Positions 25,416-33,127 of a stretch of DNA of 43,842 nucleotides are shown here, one piece after another. The stretch is from Lachnospiraceae bacterium UBA7199 (lineage in GTDB: Bacteria; Bacillota; Clostridia; Lachnospirales; Lachnospiraceae): the NCBI GenBank assembly GCA_002490775.1, contig DKUR01000042.1, positions 1-43,842 on the forward strand, written 5' to 3'. The position numbers were made by a program, and so were the translations under genes. A model generated the notes under the pieces. That model saw only the letters and a program-made list of their open reading frames with translations. It was not told where the DNA came from and ran no database searches. The first letter of the stretch is position 1. The number at the start of each line of letters is the position of its first letter.

Positions 25416-26057
25416 ATGGAACTTAGAGTTGAGCGTGACAGTGATGTGGATAGCTGGAAGGAAGTTATACTGATTTACAACTCTGCATTAAAGCAGATAT
25501 CGACGAAACTGGAAATACTAAACGATGAATTTCAGCATGTACACAGGTACAATCCAATCGAACATATTAAGTCAAGAATTAAAACTTCAGAAAGTATTGT
25601 CAAGAAATTAAAAAAGCATGGATATGAATCTACTATCCAGAATATGGTTCAGCATGTAAATGATATTGCGGGCATTCGTGTGATCTGTTCTTTTACATCA
25701 GATATTTACAGGATAGCAGAAATGATCAGTAATCAGAGTGATATCAAGGTGATTGCTGTTAAGGATTATATTGTTAATCCTAAAGCAAGCGGTTATAAGA
25801 GTTACCACATGCTTGTAACGGTGCCGGTCTATTTATCTGACAGGATCGTAGATACCAAAGTGGAAATTCAGATTCGAACGGTTGCTATGGATTTTTGGGC
25901 AAGCTTGGAGCACAAGATTCACTATAAGTTTGAAGGCAATGCACCGGCCTATATTAAGGATGAGCTGGTGGAGTGTGCAAAGATGGTTTCGGAGCTGGAT
26001 ACGAAAATGCTTTCCTTAAATGAAGAGGTTCTCAAGATTACGGGAATGAAGGAGTAA
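25416..26057 (+). CDS. Small alarmone synthetase (RelQ/YjbM-like (p)ppGpp synthetase)
   Basis: A 213-residue RelA/SpoT synthetase domain without HD hydrolase, TGS or ACT regions, the usual RelQ size. Diagnostic stretches are HVNDIAGIRVICSF, VKDYIVNPKASGYKSYHMLV and VEIQIRTVAMDFWASLEHKIHYKF, which include the substrate-binding tyrosine and the metal-binding acidic residue. It should make pppGpp/ppGpp (or pGpp) from ATP and a guanine nucleotide under stress, in the cytosol. GGCGGG lies before ATG 25416. A very strong terminator follows, so it is probably transcribed alone. Confidence 0.92.
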   Translation: MELRVERDSDVDSWKEVILIYNSALKQISTKLEILNDEFQHVHRYNPIEHIKSRIKTSESIVKKLKKHGYESTIQNMVQHVNDIAGIRVICSFTSDIYRIAEMISNQSDIKVIAVKDYIVNPKASGYKSYHMLVTVPVYLSDRIVDTKVEIQIRTVAMDFWASLEHKIHYKFEGNAPAYIKDELVECAKMVSELDTKMLSLNEEVLKITGMKE

Positions 26058-26078
26058 GAAAGTTGGGTGAAATATTTA

Positions 26079-26111
26079 AAAGCAGATGGAATTTTTTCCA
26101 TCTGCTTTATT
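26079..26111 (+). terminator. Terminator of the alarmone synthetase gene
   Basis: AAAGCAGATGGAA (26079-26091) pairs perfectly with TTCCATCTGCTTT (26096-26108) around TTTT. Its 3' arm is shared with the start of the following palindromic repeat, so the two hairpins are mutually exclusive. Confidence 0.85.
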
Positions 26112-26157
26112 AACATCAGGATAGCTGGCAAAGCCTGGCATCCTGATGTTAATAAAG
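26105..26157. repeat. Dispersed palindromic repeat, copy 1
   Basis: An 18-pair stem (26105-26122 with 26140-26157) encloses AGCTGGCAAAGCCTGGC, where GGC/GCC pair around AAA. The same element is found at 37480-37520, with base changes that keep pairing. It lies directly after a terminator. Confidence 0.8.
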
Positions 26158-26371
26158 TCGGATTGCAATTCAACCAATCGACCTAATTGAGCAAGATGAA
26201 GTAATAAATATGTCAAAAAATATGTAAATTTTCCCAGATAAGTGGTTTGAAAAGTCTTTTGCTGTATAATGTATGATATTCAATGATGATTTAAATGGAT
26301 GCTCTAAATGCTGGCAGGGAGAGGGAGTCCTGCTCCTAATGATAAGGTGGAAGAGGGAGTAAAGACAGAAG

Positions 26372-26872
26372 ATGAATACTTTATCAGAACAGTTTTGCAG
26401 CAACCCGTATCTCAATGAGGTGCTTGCTCATTATTTTGAAAGACTGGAGGAACTTGGGGTAAAATGTAAGGTAGATATAAAAGTAGCAGAGGAAGAACTG
26501 CCTTATAAGGAGTTGTGTAAGATTCTTTCCAATGGACTGGATAATGCCTATGAAACATTAAAAGAAATCGACATAGAAAATCGGGAAATTTCTGTGCAGA
26601 TGAAATATAACAGAAATTATCTACTGATACGGATAAGGAATCGGTGCCGGAATGACCTGCGCATGGAGTGGCTGGAGGAGAGGAAATGCCCTTCAGGCAA
26701 GGAGGAAAATGCCTGTGGCTTTGGGCTTACTATGGTAAAGGAGATGGTGGGACGACTTGACGGAGATATGTTCTATTACATAGAAAATGGAGATTTTGTT
26801 TTGGACGTAATGATATCAAGTCAGTCTTTTTTGAAAAGAATAGCGTTGGATGAAAAGAAAAAAACTATATAA
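26372..26872 (+). CDS. Stand-alone GHKL ATPase domain (AgrC-type HATPase_c_5), no sensor or histidine
   Basis: The 166 residues match only the catalytic end of AgrC-like kinases: FCSNPYLNEVLAHYFERLEELG (8-29), the N-box LCKILSNGLDNAYE (N54, D57, N58) and the G-box CGFGLTMVKEMVGRLDGD (G116-G118). No membrane segment and no H-box come before it, and no response regulator is adjacent. The N terminus begins at a proper ATG with GGGAG upstream, so it may be a real short protein, not just a remnant. It could act as an anti-sigma-like kinase or as a decayed AgrC. TATAAT at 26265-26270 may be its minus-10. Confidence 0.75.
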   Translation: MNTLSEQFCSNPYLNEVLAHYFERLEELGVKCKVDIKVAEEELPYKELCKILSNGLDNAYETLKEIDIENREISVQMKYNRNYLLIRIRNRCRNDLRMEWLEERKCPSGKEENACGFGLTMVKEMVGRLDGDMFYYIENGDFVLDVMISSQSFLKRIALDEKKKTI

Positions 26873-27285
26873 TTGCAGGAAGTAAAACAGCCCGTGGCAT
26901 TTTTCAACATGTGATATGTACTCTCTTTACTAGTTTGTTCAGTAAAGAAAGTACATATCACATTGCTATGGGCTTATTTATTCCCAAAATGAGGAGTGCC
27001 CAGACACATTTCTGCGCCTGGGCTATTATGAAAAAATTTATCTATGTGTGTAATGAAAATCATTACGTATTTGCCTTTTTGTTTATAGATATAATATACC
27101 TCAGAATTATGAATAAAGTATGAACACGATATGAAATTATCGTTAATTTTTACAATGATAGAAAAAAAAGAATTAAAAATTTATACATATTGCACAATGA
27201 AGAGAAAAAAGTCATTTATTGTAAAAATGCGCTAAAAGTGTTAATATATATGCAGGTGCGTAATCGCTTCGGAATGGAGGAAACG
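26873..27285 (+). other. Hairpin-rich non-coding stretch
   Basis: No supported gene is seen in these 413 bases. A long hairpin occupies 26889-26974, and two smaller stems follow: GCCCAG/CTGGGC (26998-27003 and 27018-27023) and GTAATGA/TCATTAC (27050-27056 and 27060-27066). The last 21 bases form the ribosome-site segment of the next gene. Confidence 0.5.
26889..26974 (+). ncRNA. 86-base long hairpin, candidate small RNA or terminator
   Basis: Three stacked stems: AGCCCGTGGCA (26889-26899) with TGCTATGGGCT (26964-26974, two G-T pairs), TGTGATATGTACT (26910-26922) with AGTACATATCACA (26950-26962), and CTTTACT with AGTAAAG closing a nine-base loop. The G-T pairs are better explained by RNA than by DNA symmetry. 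No strong T run follows. The orientation is assumed. Confidence 0.45.
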
Positions 27286-27936
27286 ATGGATAATTTTATG
27301 GACAAGATTTCACAGAAATTAAATTCACAGGAGATCATTCGTGCAAATGCGGCTGCTGATGCGGCGGCACTTGAGAATCTTGAAAAGCAGCTTACTTTAT
27401 TTAAGGATCAGATGGAAAAGTATGATGACTGCATTCAGGAAATGCGCAAATTGAATTTAAAAAATATAGAAAGCGCGCAGGGAGTGCAGGAACTGGCAGA
27501 TAAGGCAAATGAAAAGCTAGGTCAGACGGTAGGTGAGGTAGAGGCGGCTTCTGTATCACGGATCAAGGAAACATCAGATTTATCGATTGCAGGAATTAAC
27601 CAGACTTTAAATGAAAGCCTTGCAAAGATCGCGGAGATTAAAGAAAATTCTGATAATCTGGAACAGATTACTGAAAATATGTCAGGACTTCGTACCAGAC
27701 TCGAAGAACAATTTAAGAGCATGGAAGACTTTTTACATACAGACAATGTGAAGGTTTATCGTAATGTGCAGGCGGCTATGATAGAGGAATTGGGGAAGCA
27801 GACTGCGGAGCTTAAGGATGAGCAGGAGAAATTTACAAAGAGCAATAAGGTTACATTTCCTTTTATTGTTATCACTATGATGGTATCAATTGCAAATTTA
27901 ATCATTATGATTGCAAGAATTTTAGGATTATTTTAG
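27286..27936 (+). CDS. Coiled-coil protein with a C-terminal membrane anchor
   Basis: ATG 27286 is chosen because GGAGG (27276-27280) sits five bases upstream; an upstream ATG (27190) has no such site. The 216 residues are mostly heptad-like helix (residues about 20-185, rich in Q, E, K, L and A) and end in a single hydrophobic helix, FPFIVITMMVSIANLIIMIARILGLF, which predicts a tail-anchored protein facing the cytosol. No family is recognised. The flavin reductase starts nine bases later, so they may be co-expressed. Its initiation region is almost identical to that of the UDP-sugar pyrophosphorylase. Confidence 0.75.
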   Translation: MDNFMDKISQKLNSQEIIRANAAADAAALENLEKQLTLFKDQMEKYDDCIQEMRKLNLKNIESAQGVQELADKANEKLGQTVGEVEAASVSRIKETSDLSIAGINQTLNESLAKIAEIKENSDNLEQITENMSGLRTRLEEQFKSMEDFLHTDNVKVYRNVQAAMIEELGKQTAELKDEQEKFTKSNKVTFPFIVITMMVSIANLIIMIARILGLF

Positions 27937-27945
27937 GAGATAAGT

Positions 27946-28509
27946 ATGAGTAAACAAAGCTGGAAACCTGGAAATATGCTGTATCCAGTGCCTGCAGTGC
28001 TTATTACGGTTGCTGATACGCAGGGAAAGGCCAATGTTTTTACAGTTGCATGGACGGGAACTGTTTGTAGTGATCCGCCTATGGTGTCTATTTCAGTGCG
28101 TCCGGAAAGATACTCCCATCATATAATAGAGGAAACCGGAGAATTTGTGATTAACCTGACCACCAGAAATCTAACTTATGCGGTAGATTACTGCGGTGTA
28201 AAAAGTGGAAAGGATACGGATAAGATTAAGGACATGAAGTTAACTGCTTTGCCAGCAGATGTAGTGAAAGCTCCGCTCCTTAAGGAAAGTCCTGTCAATA
28301 TCGAATGTTGTGTGAAACAGATCTTAAGGCTGGGAACCCATGATATGTATGTGGCAGAAGTAGTCGCTGTTCATGCGGATGAAGCCTATATGGATGAAAA
28401 AGGACGCTTTTCATTTGAGGACGCTGATCCCATTGCGTATTCCCACGGCAGTTATTTTACGCTGGGCGAGAAGCTGGGGAGTTTTGGTTATAGTGTAAAA
28501 AAACGTTAA
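27946..28509 (+). CDS. Flavin reductase-like (FMN-binding split barrel) protein
   Basis: A 187-residue flavin reductase-like domain: PVPAVLITVADTQGKANVFTVAWTGTVCSDPPMVSISVRP near the N terminus, the ETGEFVINL strand, and SHGSYFTLGEKLG at the end. Such proteins bind FMN and reduce it or use it with ferredoxin or NAD(P)H; several have been tied to flavoredoxin roles in anaerobes. TTTTAGGAGATAAGT precedes ATG 27946. It follows the coiled-coil gene by nine bases and is convergent with dinB, overlapping its stop by four bases. Confidence 0.92.
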   Translation: MSKQSWKPGNMLYPVPAVLITVADTQGKANVFTVAWTGTVCSDPPMVSISVRPERYSHHIIEETGEFVINLTTRNLTYAVDYCGVKSGKDTDKIKDMKLTALPADVVKAPLLKESPVNIECCVKQILRLGTHDMYVAEVVAVHADEAYMDEKGRFSFEDADPIAYSHGSYFTLGEKLGSFGYSVKKR

Positions 28510-29888
28510 GTATCAAAGCGGTCAGAAAGGAGACTGCCGCGTACAACTGCGGAATCCCCGTATTTTTGACGTATGATATCCAGTGTTTTATCAAGAGCAG
28601 CTAGTTTTTCCTTAGAGGGAGAAATATGGCTGCTTTGTTTATTTTGGGGCTGGTTTGTAAATTGCGGCATCTGCTGTGTAATGTAAGACTGGTCTGCAGA
28701 ATATGGTGCTTGTTGTTCTTGCATTGCCTGCAAAGGAGAAGAAAAGTTCTCTGCCTGTAGATCAAATATGGAAAGCTGGGCTGGCTCGGAAATGTCTGTC
28801 AGCTTGGAGGAGCGGATGCCTAAAAGGCGGATGGGGGAGCCATTCCACAGTTCGTCAAACAGGCGGCAGGCGGTTTGATAAATTACTTGTGAAGTGTTGG
28901 AAGGTTGAAAAAGAGTGCATTGGTGGGAAACTGTTTGAAAGTTATTGTATTTAATTTCCACGTTGATCATTCCTGCAAGCTGTCCTGATTTTCGAAGGCG
29001 TGTTGCGACGCTGTCTGATAAGGATAGAAGAAAATGTAGTGCTTCACTGCGGCTAACCACATCCTTTGAAAGGGTGGTAGAGTTGCCGATTCCTTTTGCC
29101 TCCACAGGAACAGAAACTACGCTGGAATCATCATACCCATTTGCATAATTCCACAATAAAAGTCCATGACTTTTTAAATGGGAAGCAATAATTGCCTGAT
29201 CAGTTTTTGCCAGGTCGCCTATGGTGCGGATCTCTAACTTTTCTAATGCTGCTGCACTGGATTTTCCACACATATATAAGGAAGAAACTGGAAGCGGCCA
29301 CATCTTTTTTTGTATTTCATTTGTATAAAGTGTATGTACCATATCCGGTTTTTTAAAATCAGATGCCATTTTTGCAAGAACTTTTTTGTCAGAAATACCT
29401 ATATTGACAGTAAAGCCAAAACGTTCACGAATTTGGTCCTTGATAAAGTACGCCGCCTCTAAGGGAGAAGGAAACTGGTTTTTAATGGGAGTATAATCCA
29501 TAAAGCATTCATCCACACTGAGCTGTTCAATATCAGGGCAGATGCCGGAAAGAAAATTCATGAGTGCAAGACTCTTTTGATGATAAAGAGCATGATCAGG
29601 AGCTTCGATCACTAAAGAAGGACATTTACGCAGGGCATTAACAATTGGTTCCCCAGTAGTAATACCGTATTTCTTTGCAGGAATGGACTTGGCCAGAACG
29701 ACGCCATGACGACGCTGCATGTCGCCTCCTACAATAGAAGGAATCGTTCTTAAATCAATTCCGTCGCCATTTTCAAGACGCTTTAAGGAGCTCCAGCTTA
29801 AATATGCAGAATTTACATCTATGTGAAATATAATTTTTTCCATTTTATTTCGTTCAGCCTCCCATTCAGCCACACAGTTCCGCCCCAT
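28506..29888 (-). CDS. dinB: DNA polymerase IV (Y-family translesion polymerase)
   Basis: The catalytic motifs are present: FHIDVNSAYLSW with the first metal-binding aspartate and LSVDECFMDYT with the DE pair, together with ISDKKVLAKMASDFKKPD. The C-terminal QLSIFDL is a typical sliding-clamp-binding motif. It copies damaged DNA with low fidelity. The family usually begins at MEKIIFHIDVN, which would place the start at 29843, but the closest ribosome site (GGGAGG) is 14 bases from that ATG; the longer start at 29888 has GGGA upstream. An inverted repeat surrounds the upstream start. No perfect LexA box was seen. Confidence 0.93.
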   Translation of the reverse strand: MGRNCVAEWEAERNKMEKIIFHIDVNSAYLSWSSLKRLENGDGIDLRTIPSIVGGDMQRRHGVVLAKSIPAKKYGITTGEPIVNALRKCPSLVIEAPDHALYHQKSLALMNFLSGICPDIEQLSVDECFMDYTPIKNQFPSPLEAAYFIKDQIRERFGFTVNIGISDKKVLAKMASDFKKPDMVHTLYTNEIQKKMWPLPVSSLYMCGKSSAAALEKLEIRTIGDLAKTDQAIIASHLKSHGLLLWNYANGYDDSSVVSVPVEAKGIGNSTTLSKDVVSRSEALHFLLSLSDSVATRLRKSGQLAGMINVEIKYNNFQTVSHQCTLFQPSNTSQVIYQTACRLFDELWNGSPIRLLGIRSSKLTDISEPAQLSIFDLQAENFSSPLQAMQEQQAPYSADQSYITQQMPQFTNQPQNKQSSHISPSKEKLAALDKTLDIIRQKYGDSAVVRGSLLSDRFDT

Positions 29889-29927
29889 TTATTCCCGCGA
29901 GCAACGAGCCAAGTGGCTGAACTGTGT
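29872..29927 (-). other. Inverted repeat at the dinB start region
   Basis: ACACAGTTC (29872-29880) and GAACTGTGT (29919-29927) are perfectly complementary over 38 bases, with AGCCAC and GTGGCT adjoining. In the minus-strand transcript it would enclose the upstream start codon and its ribosome site, so it could limit translation. Confidence 0.45.
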
Positions 29928-30034
29928 ACTTACATGATAGCAGAAAAACTTTACAATTAAAATAATAACTGATAGAATAAAATCATTACGAAATTGTTAC
30001 AATTTAAATAAATATTGTTGGAGTTTGAAGATAA

Positions 30035-31612
30035 ATGAAATTTATTACAAGTTATTATAAAAGATTAAAGATACGAAATATTAAAATTGCAGTACTGGCA
30101 GTATTTGTCAGTATATTTTTTCTGCCTTCATTTGTACCCTTCGAAAAAACGGGTAATAATATGTTCACAGTGATTTTAAACGGCAGAGAAGTGGGAGTAG
30201 TTTCCAGGCCGGAGGAAGCAGAAAGTTTTGTGCTGGAAGCAAGGCGTCAGGTTGCACAAAAAAGTGAAGAGCTTGTGCTGGTGGAAAGTAATCTGGAAAC
30301 ACAAGGGAAGGAAGTCCTTTGGGGTAAAGTGGATTCGCCTGACAAAATTGTTGAACAGATGGTGCAGGTGCTTTCTTCAGATGTAAAGGAAACCCTTCAT
30401 AGATCTTATGTGGTTAAAATCAATGAATATATGGTAAATCTTCCCAGCGAAAGCGATGTGGTCAGTTTATTGCAGGCGGCTTTGGATAAGTATGACAGTG
30501 AGGGAAAATATGAGGTAGAACTACAGTTTGACTCTTCCAGAGAACTTCCAGTTCTAACAACGAATATCCTGACACATGAGGAAGTGATAGAAGAGGCGCA
30601 GGAAGCAGTAAATATGGAAGCAGGCATTCATGCAGAGCTGACGAATATTTTTGAGGAAGTTGAGCCTACAGGGGAAAAGGATTTTGAGGATTATGATTTG
30701 GGTTTGATATCTATGGAGTATGGGGACACCATAGAAGTAGTGGAGGCTTATCTTAAGGAAGATAAACTGACAAAGCTGGATGCTGCTATCCGGGAAGTGA
30801 CGCAGGAAGAGGAAAAGAGCGATGTATATGAAGTGGTAGCCGGAGATACTCTTTCGGAGATTGCAATTAAGACAAACATTCCTATGGACAAGCTGATCGA
30901 AATGAATGAATCGCTGGAAGATGAAAGGTCCATGATCAGGGTAGGGGATGAATTGATCATTACAGTGCCGGAGCCAAAGCTGGCAGTAGTGCGCCAGGAG
31001 GAAATGTATTACGAGGAAGATTATGAAGAAGAAGTCATTTATGTTGACAATGATGACTGGTATACCACAGAGACAAAAACACTGCAGGAGCCTTCTGCAG
31101 GGCACAGGAAGGTAATTGCGGTAGTTAATTTTGAAAATGACAAGGAAATATCAACGCAGATCATTAAAGAGGAAATTACCTATCAGGCAGTTCCGAAGAT
31201 TGTTGAGCGGGGCACTAAGATACCGCCCACATATATTAAGCCTATTTCAGGCGGACGCTTAAGTTCTTCTTTTGGAAGAAGAAGCCGTCCTACCAGAGGT
31301 GCAAGCACTTACCATAAAGGAATTGACTGGGCAACACCTACTGGAACTGCGGTTTTTGCATCTTGCGGCGGTACGGTGGCAAGAGCCGGATGGGGAAGCG
31401 GTTATGGATATGTAGTTTACATTAATCACCCGGATGGAAGGCAGACAAGATATGGGCACTTGAGTAAAGTACTGGTATCTGTAGGGCAGGCAGTTACCCA
31501 GGGGCAGAAGATTGCCTTAAGTGGAAATACAGGAGTAAGTACAGGCCCTCATCTGCATTTTGAAATATTGATTAACGGTTCGCAGGTAAATCCTATGGAC
31601 TATCTGAACTGA
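30035..31612 (+). CDS. Membrane-anchored LysM-G5-M23 peptidoglycan endopeptidase
   Basis: An N-terminal helix (about residues 16-34) anchors or exports the protein. Residues about 40-240 are an uncharacterised N-terminal region; a LysM repeat follows (YEVVAGDTLSEIAIKTNIPMDKL, about 266-312), then a G5-like region (ETKTLQEPSAGHRKVIAVVNF...). The C-terminal M23 domain has the metal ligands H427 and D431 in YHKGID and H506-L-H508 in PHLHFE, so it is a complete zinc endopeptidase cleaving peptide cross-links. The LysM and G5 parts bind peptidoglycan. murA follows with its own promoter. Confidence 0.93.
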   Translation: MKFITSYYKRLKIRNIKIAVLAVFVSIFFLPSFVPFEKTGNNMFTVILNGREVGVVSRPEEAESFVLEARRQVAQKSEELVLVESNLETQGKEVLWGKVDSPDKIVEQMVQVLSSDVKETLHRSYVVKINEYMVNLPSESDVVSLLQAALDKYDSEGKYEVELQFDSSRELPVLTTNILTHEEVIEEAQEAVNMEAGIHAELTNIFEEVEPTGEKDFEDYDLGLISMEYGDTIEVVEAYLKEDKLTKLDAAIREVTQEEEKSDVYEVVAGDTLSEIAIKTNIPMDKLIEMNESLEDERSMIRVGDELIITVPEPKLAVVRQEEMYYEEDYEEEVIYVDNDDWYTTETKTLQEPSAGHRKVIAVVNFENDKEISTQIIKEEITYQAVPKIVERGTKIPPTYIKPISGGRLSSSFGRRSRPTRGASTYHKGIDWATPTGTAVFASCGGTVARAGWGSGYGYVVYINHPDGRQTRYGHLSKVLVSVGQAVTQGQKIALSGNTGVSTGPHLHFEILINGSQVNPMDYLN

Positions 31613-31621
31613 TGTTTGATA

Positions 31622-31649
31622 TTTACAAATGGACACAATGTGTTATAAT
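31622..31649 (+). promoter_or_regulatory. Sigma-A promoter for murA
   Basis: TTTACA (31622-31627), 16 bases and TATAAT (31644-31649) with an extended TGT. It begins 10 bases after the stop of the M23 gene. Confidence 0.7.
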
Positions 31650-31743
31650 GGACGTTATGAGAAATCATTGCCCGGAAAATGCGGCATGAAAATTTAGTGT
31701 AATTGTGCTCAGAAGAATTCGAATTTAATTATAGAGGTATACT

Positions 31744-33036
31744 ATGGAACAGTATGCAATAAAAGGTGGAAATCCGCTGGTAGGTGAAGTGGAAATTGGC
31801 GGCGCGAAAAATGCTGCGCTAGCTATTTTAGCAGCTTCTATTATGACGGATGAAACTGTAGTGATAGAGAATGTGCCAGACGTCCGTGACACAAATGTTA
31901 TGATGCAGGCAATCGAAAGTATTGGCGGTATTGTGGAACGGGTTGACAGGCATACCGTAAGAATGTGTGGAAAAGCAATTAAAGGTCTGGTTATAGAAGA
32001 TGACTTTATTAAAAAGATACGGGCTTCCTATTATCTTTTAGGCGCGCTGCTGGGTAAATACAAGAAGGCGCAGGTCACTTTGCCAGGAGGCTGTAATATA
32101 GGCTTAAGACCGATTGATCAGCATATCAAGGGATTTCGTGCCTTAGGGGCGGATGTGCGGATAGAGCATGGCCTTATTATAGCAGAAGCGGAAAGACTGA
32201 AAGGAAGCCATATCTATATGGACGTGGTGACTGTTGGCGCAACCATTGACGTTATGCTGGCAGCATCTATGGCGGAGGGACAGACGATCATTGAAAATGC
32301 GGCAAAGGAGCCTCATGTGGTGGACGTTGCCAATTTCCTAAACAGCATGGGAGCTGTGATCAGAGGTGCAGGAACTGATGTGATCAGAATCAAAGGTGTA
32401 CCTAAGCTTCATGGGACAGAGTATGCTATTATCCCTGATCAGATTGAAGCCGGTACTTTTATGTTTGCAGCGGCAGTGACAAAAGGGGATGTAATGGTTA
32501 AAAACGTAATCCCCAAGCACTTGGAATCAATCAGCGCCAAACTTACTGAGATTGGTTGCGAAGTGGAAGAGTCGGATGATGCAGTCAGAGTGGTTGCAGC
32601 AAAACCCCTTACCCATACCCATGTAAAAACACTTCCTTATCCGGGATTCCCTACAGATATGCAGCCTCAAATTACAGTGGCATTAGGTTTATCTAAAGGA
32701 ACCAGTATTGTTACGGAAAGTATATTTGAAAATCGATTTAAATATGTGGATGAGCTTACCCGAATGGGAGCAAGCATTAAGGTGGAAGGCAATACTGCTA
32801 TTATTGACGGTGTGAATAAATATACAGGCGCCAGCATCAGCGCACCGGATCTTCGTGCAGGGGCAGCGTTAGTGATTGCTGGATTGTCGGCAGAAGGCAC
32901 CACAGTGATTGATGATATCAAGTTCATTGAAAGAGGTTATGAAGACTTTCATATTAAACTTCAAAATCTGGGAGCACAGATTGAGAAAGTAAATTCTGAA
33001 AGAGAGCTTCAGAAATTTCGTTTAAAAACAGGCTGA
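31744..33036 (+). CDS. murA: UDP-N-acetylglucosamine 1-carboxyvinyltransferase
   Basis: A full-length 430-residue EPSP-synthase-like enzyme that transfers enolpyruvate from PEP to UDP-GlcNAc, the first committed step of peptidoglycan precursor synthesis. The conserved K22 lies in GGAKNAAL, and the active-site cysteine, the target of fosfomycin, is C117 in LPGGCNIGLRPID. Late motifs YPGFPTDMQPQ and DLRAGAALVIAG are intact. With cysteine at 117 the protein should be fosfomycin-sensitive by this criterion. Clostridia often have two copies, and which paralogue this is cannot be told. Confidence 0.97.
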   Translation: MEQYAIKGGNPLVGEVEIGGAKNAALAILAASIMTDETVVIENVPDVRDTNVMMQAIESIGGIVERVDRHTVRMCGKAIKGLVIEDDFIKKIRASYYLLGALLGKYKKAQVTLPGGCNIGLRPIDQHIKGFRALGADVRIEHGLIIAEAERLKGSHIYMDVVTVGATIDVMLAASMAEGQTIIENAAKEPHVVDVANFLNSMGAVIRGAGTDVIRIKGVPKLHGTEYAIIPDQIEAGTFMFAAAVTKGDVMVKNVIPKHLESISAKLTEIGCEVEESDDAVRVVAAKPLTHTHVKTLPYPGFPTDMQPQITVALGLSKGTSIVTESIFENRFKYVDELTRMGASIKVEGNTAIIDGVNKYTGASISAPDLRAGAALVIAGLSAEGTTVIDDIKFIERGYEDFHIKLQNLGAQIEKVNSERELQKFRLKTG

Positions 33037-33072
33037 GTGAAGCAGCAAAAGTGAATATAGGATGATAAGAAA

Positions 33073-33112
33073 AGTCCGGATTTTTCTAAAAAGAAAAATT
33101 CGGACTATTTTT
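33073..33112. terminator. Bidirectional terminator between murA and the HD-GYP gene
   Basis: AGTCCGGATTTTTCT (33073-33087) pairs with AGAAAAATTCGGACT (33092-33106), one G-T pair, followed by ATTTTT. It lies between two convergent genes. Confidence 0.9.
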
Positions 33113-33127
33113 CATTTTGGAGAAGAA

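Noticed and set aside
26911..27123. Plus-strand open frame of 70 codons
   Set aside because: It runs through the long hairpin and smaller stems, lacks a ribosome site, and its residues follow the repeats.
29828..29935. Possible LexA box upstream of dinB
   Set aside because: No match to the Gram-positive GAAC-N4-GTTC box is seen; only an inverted repeat with a long spacer.
30554..31105. Minus-strand open frame of 183 codons
   Set aside because: It is antisense to the LysM-G5-M23 gene, and its sequence is rich in cysteine and histidine with no recognisable domain.
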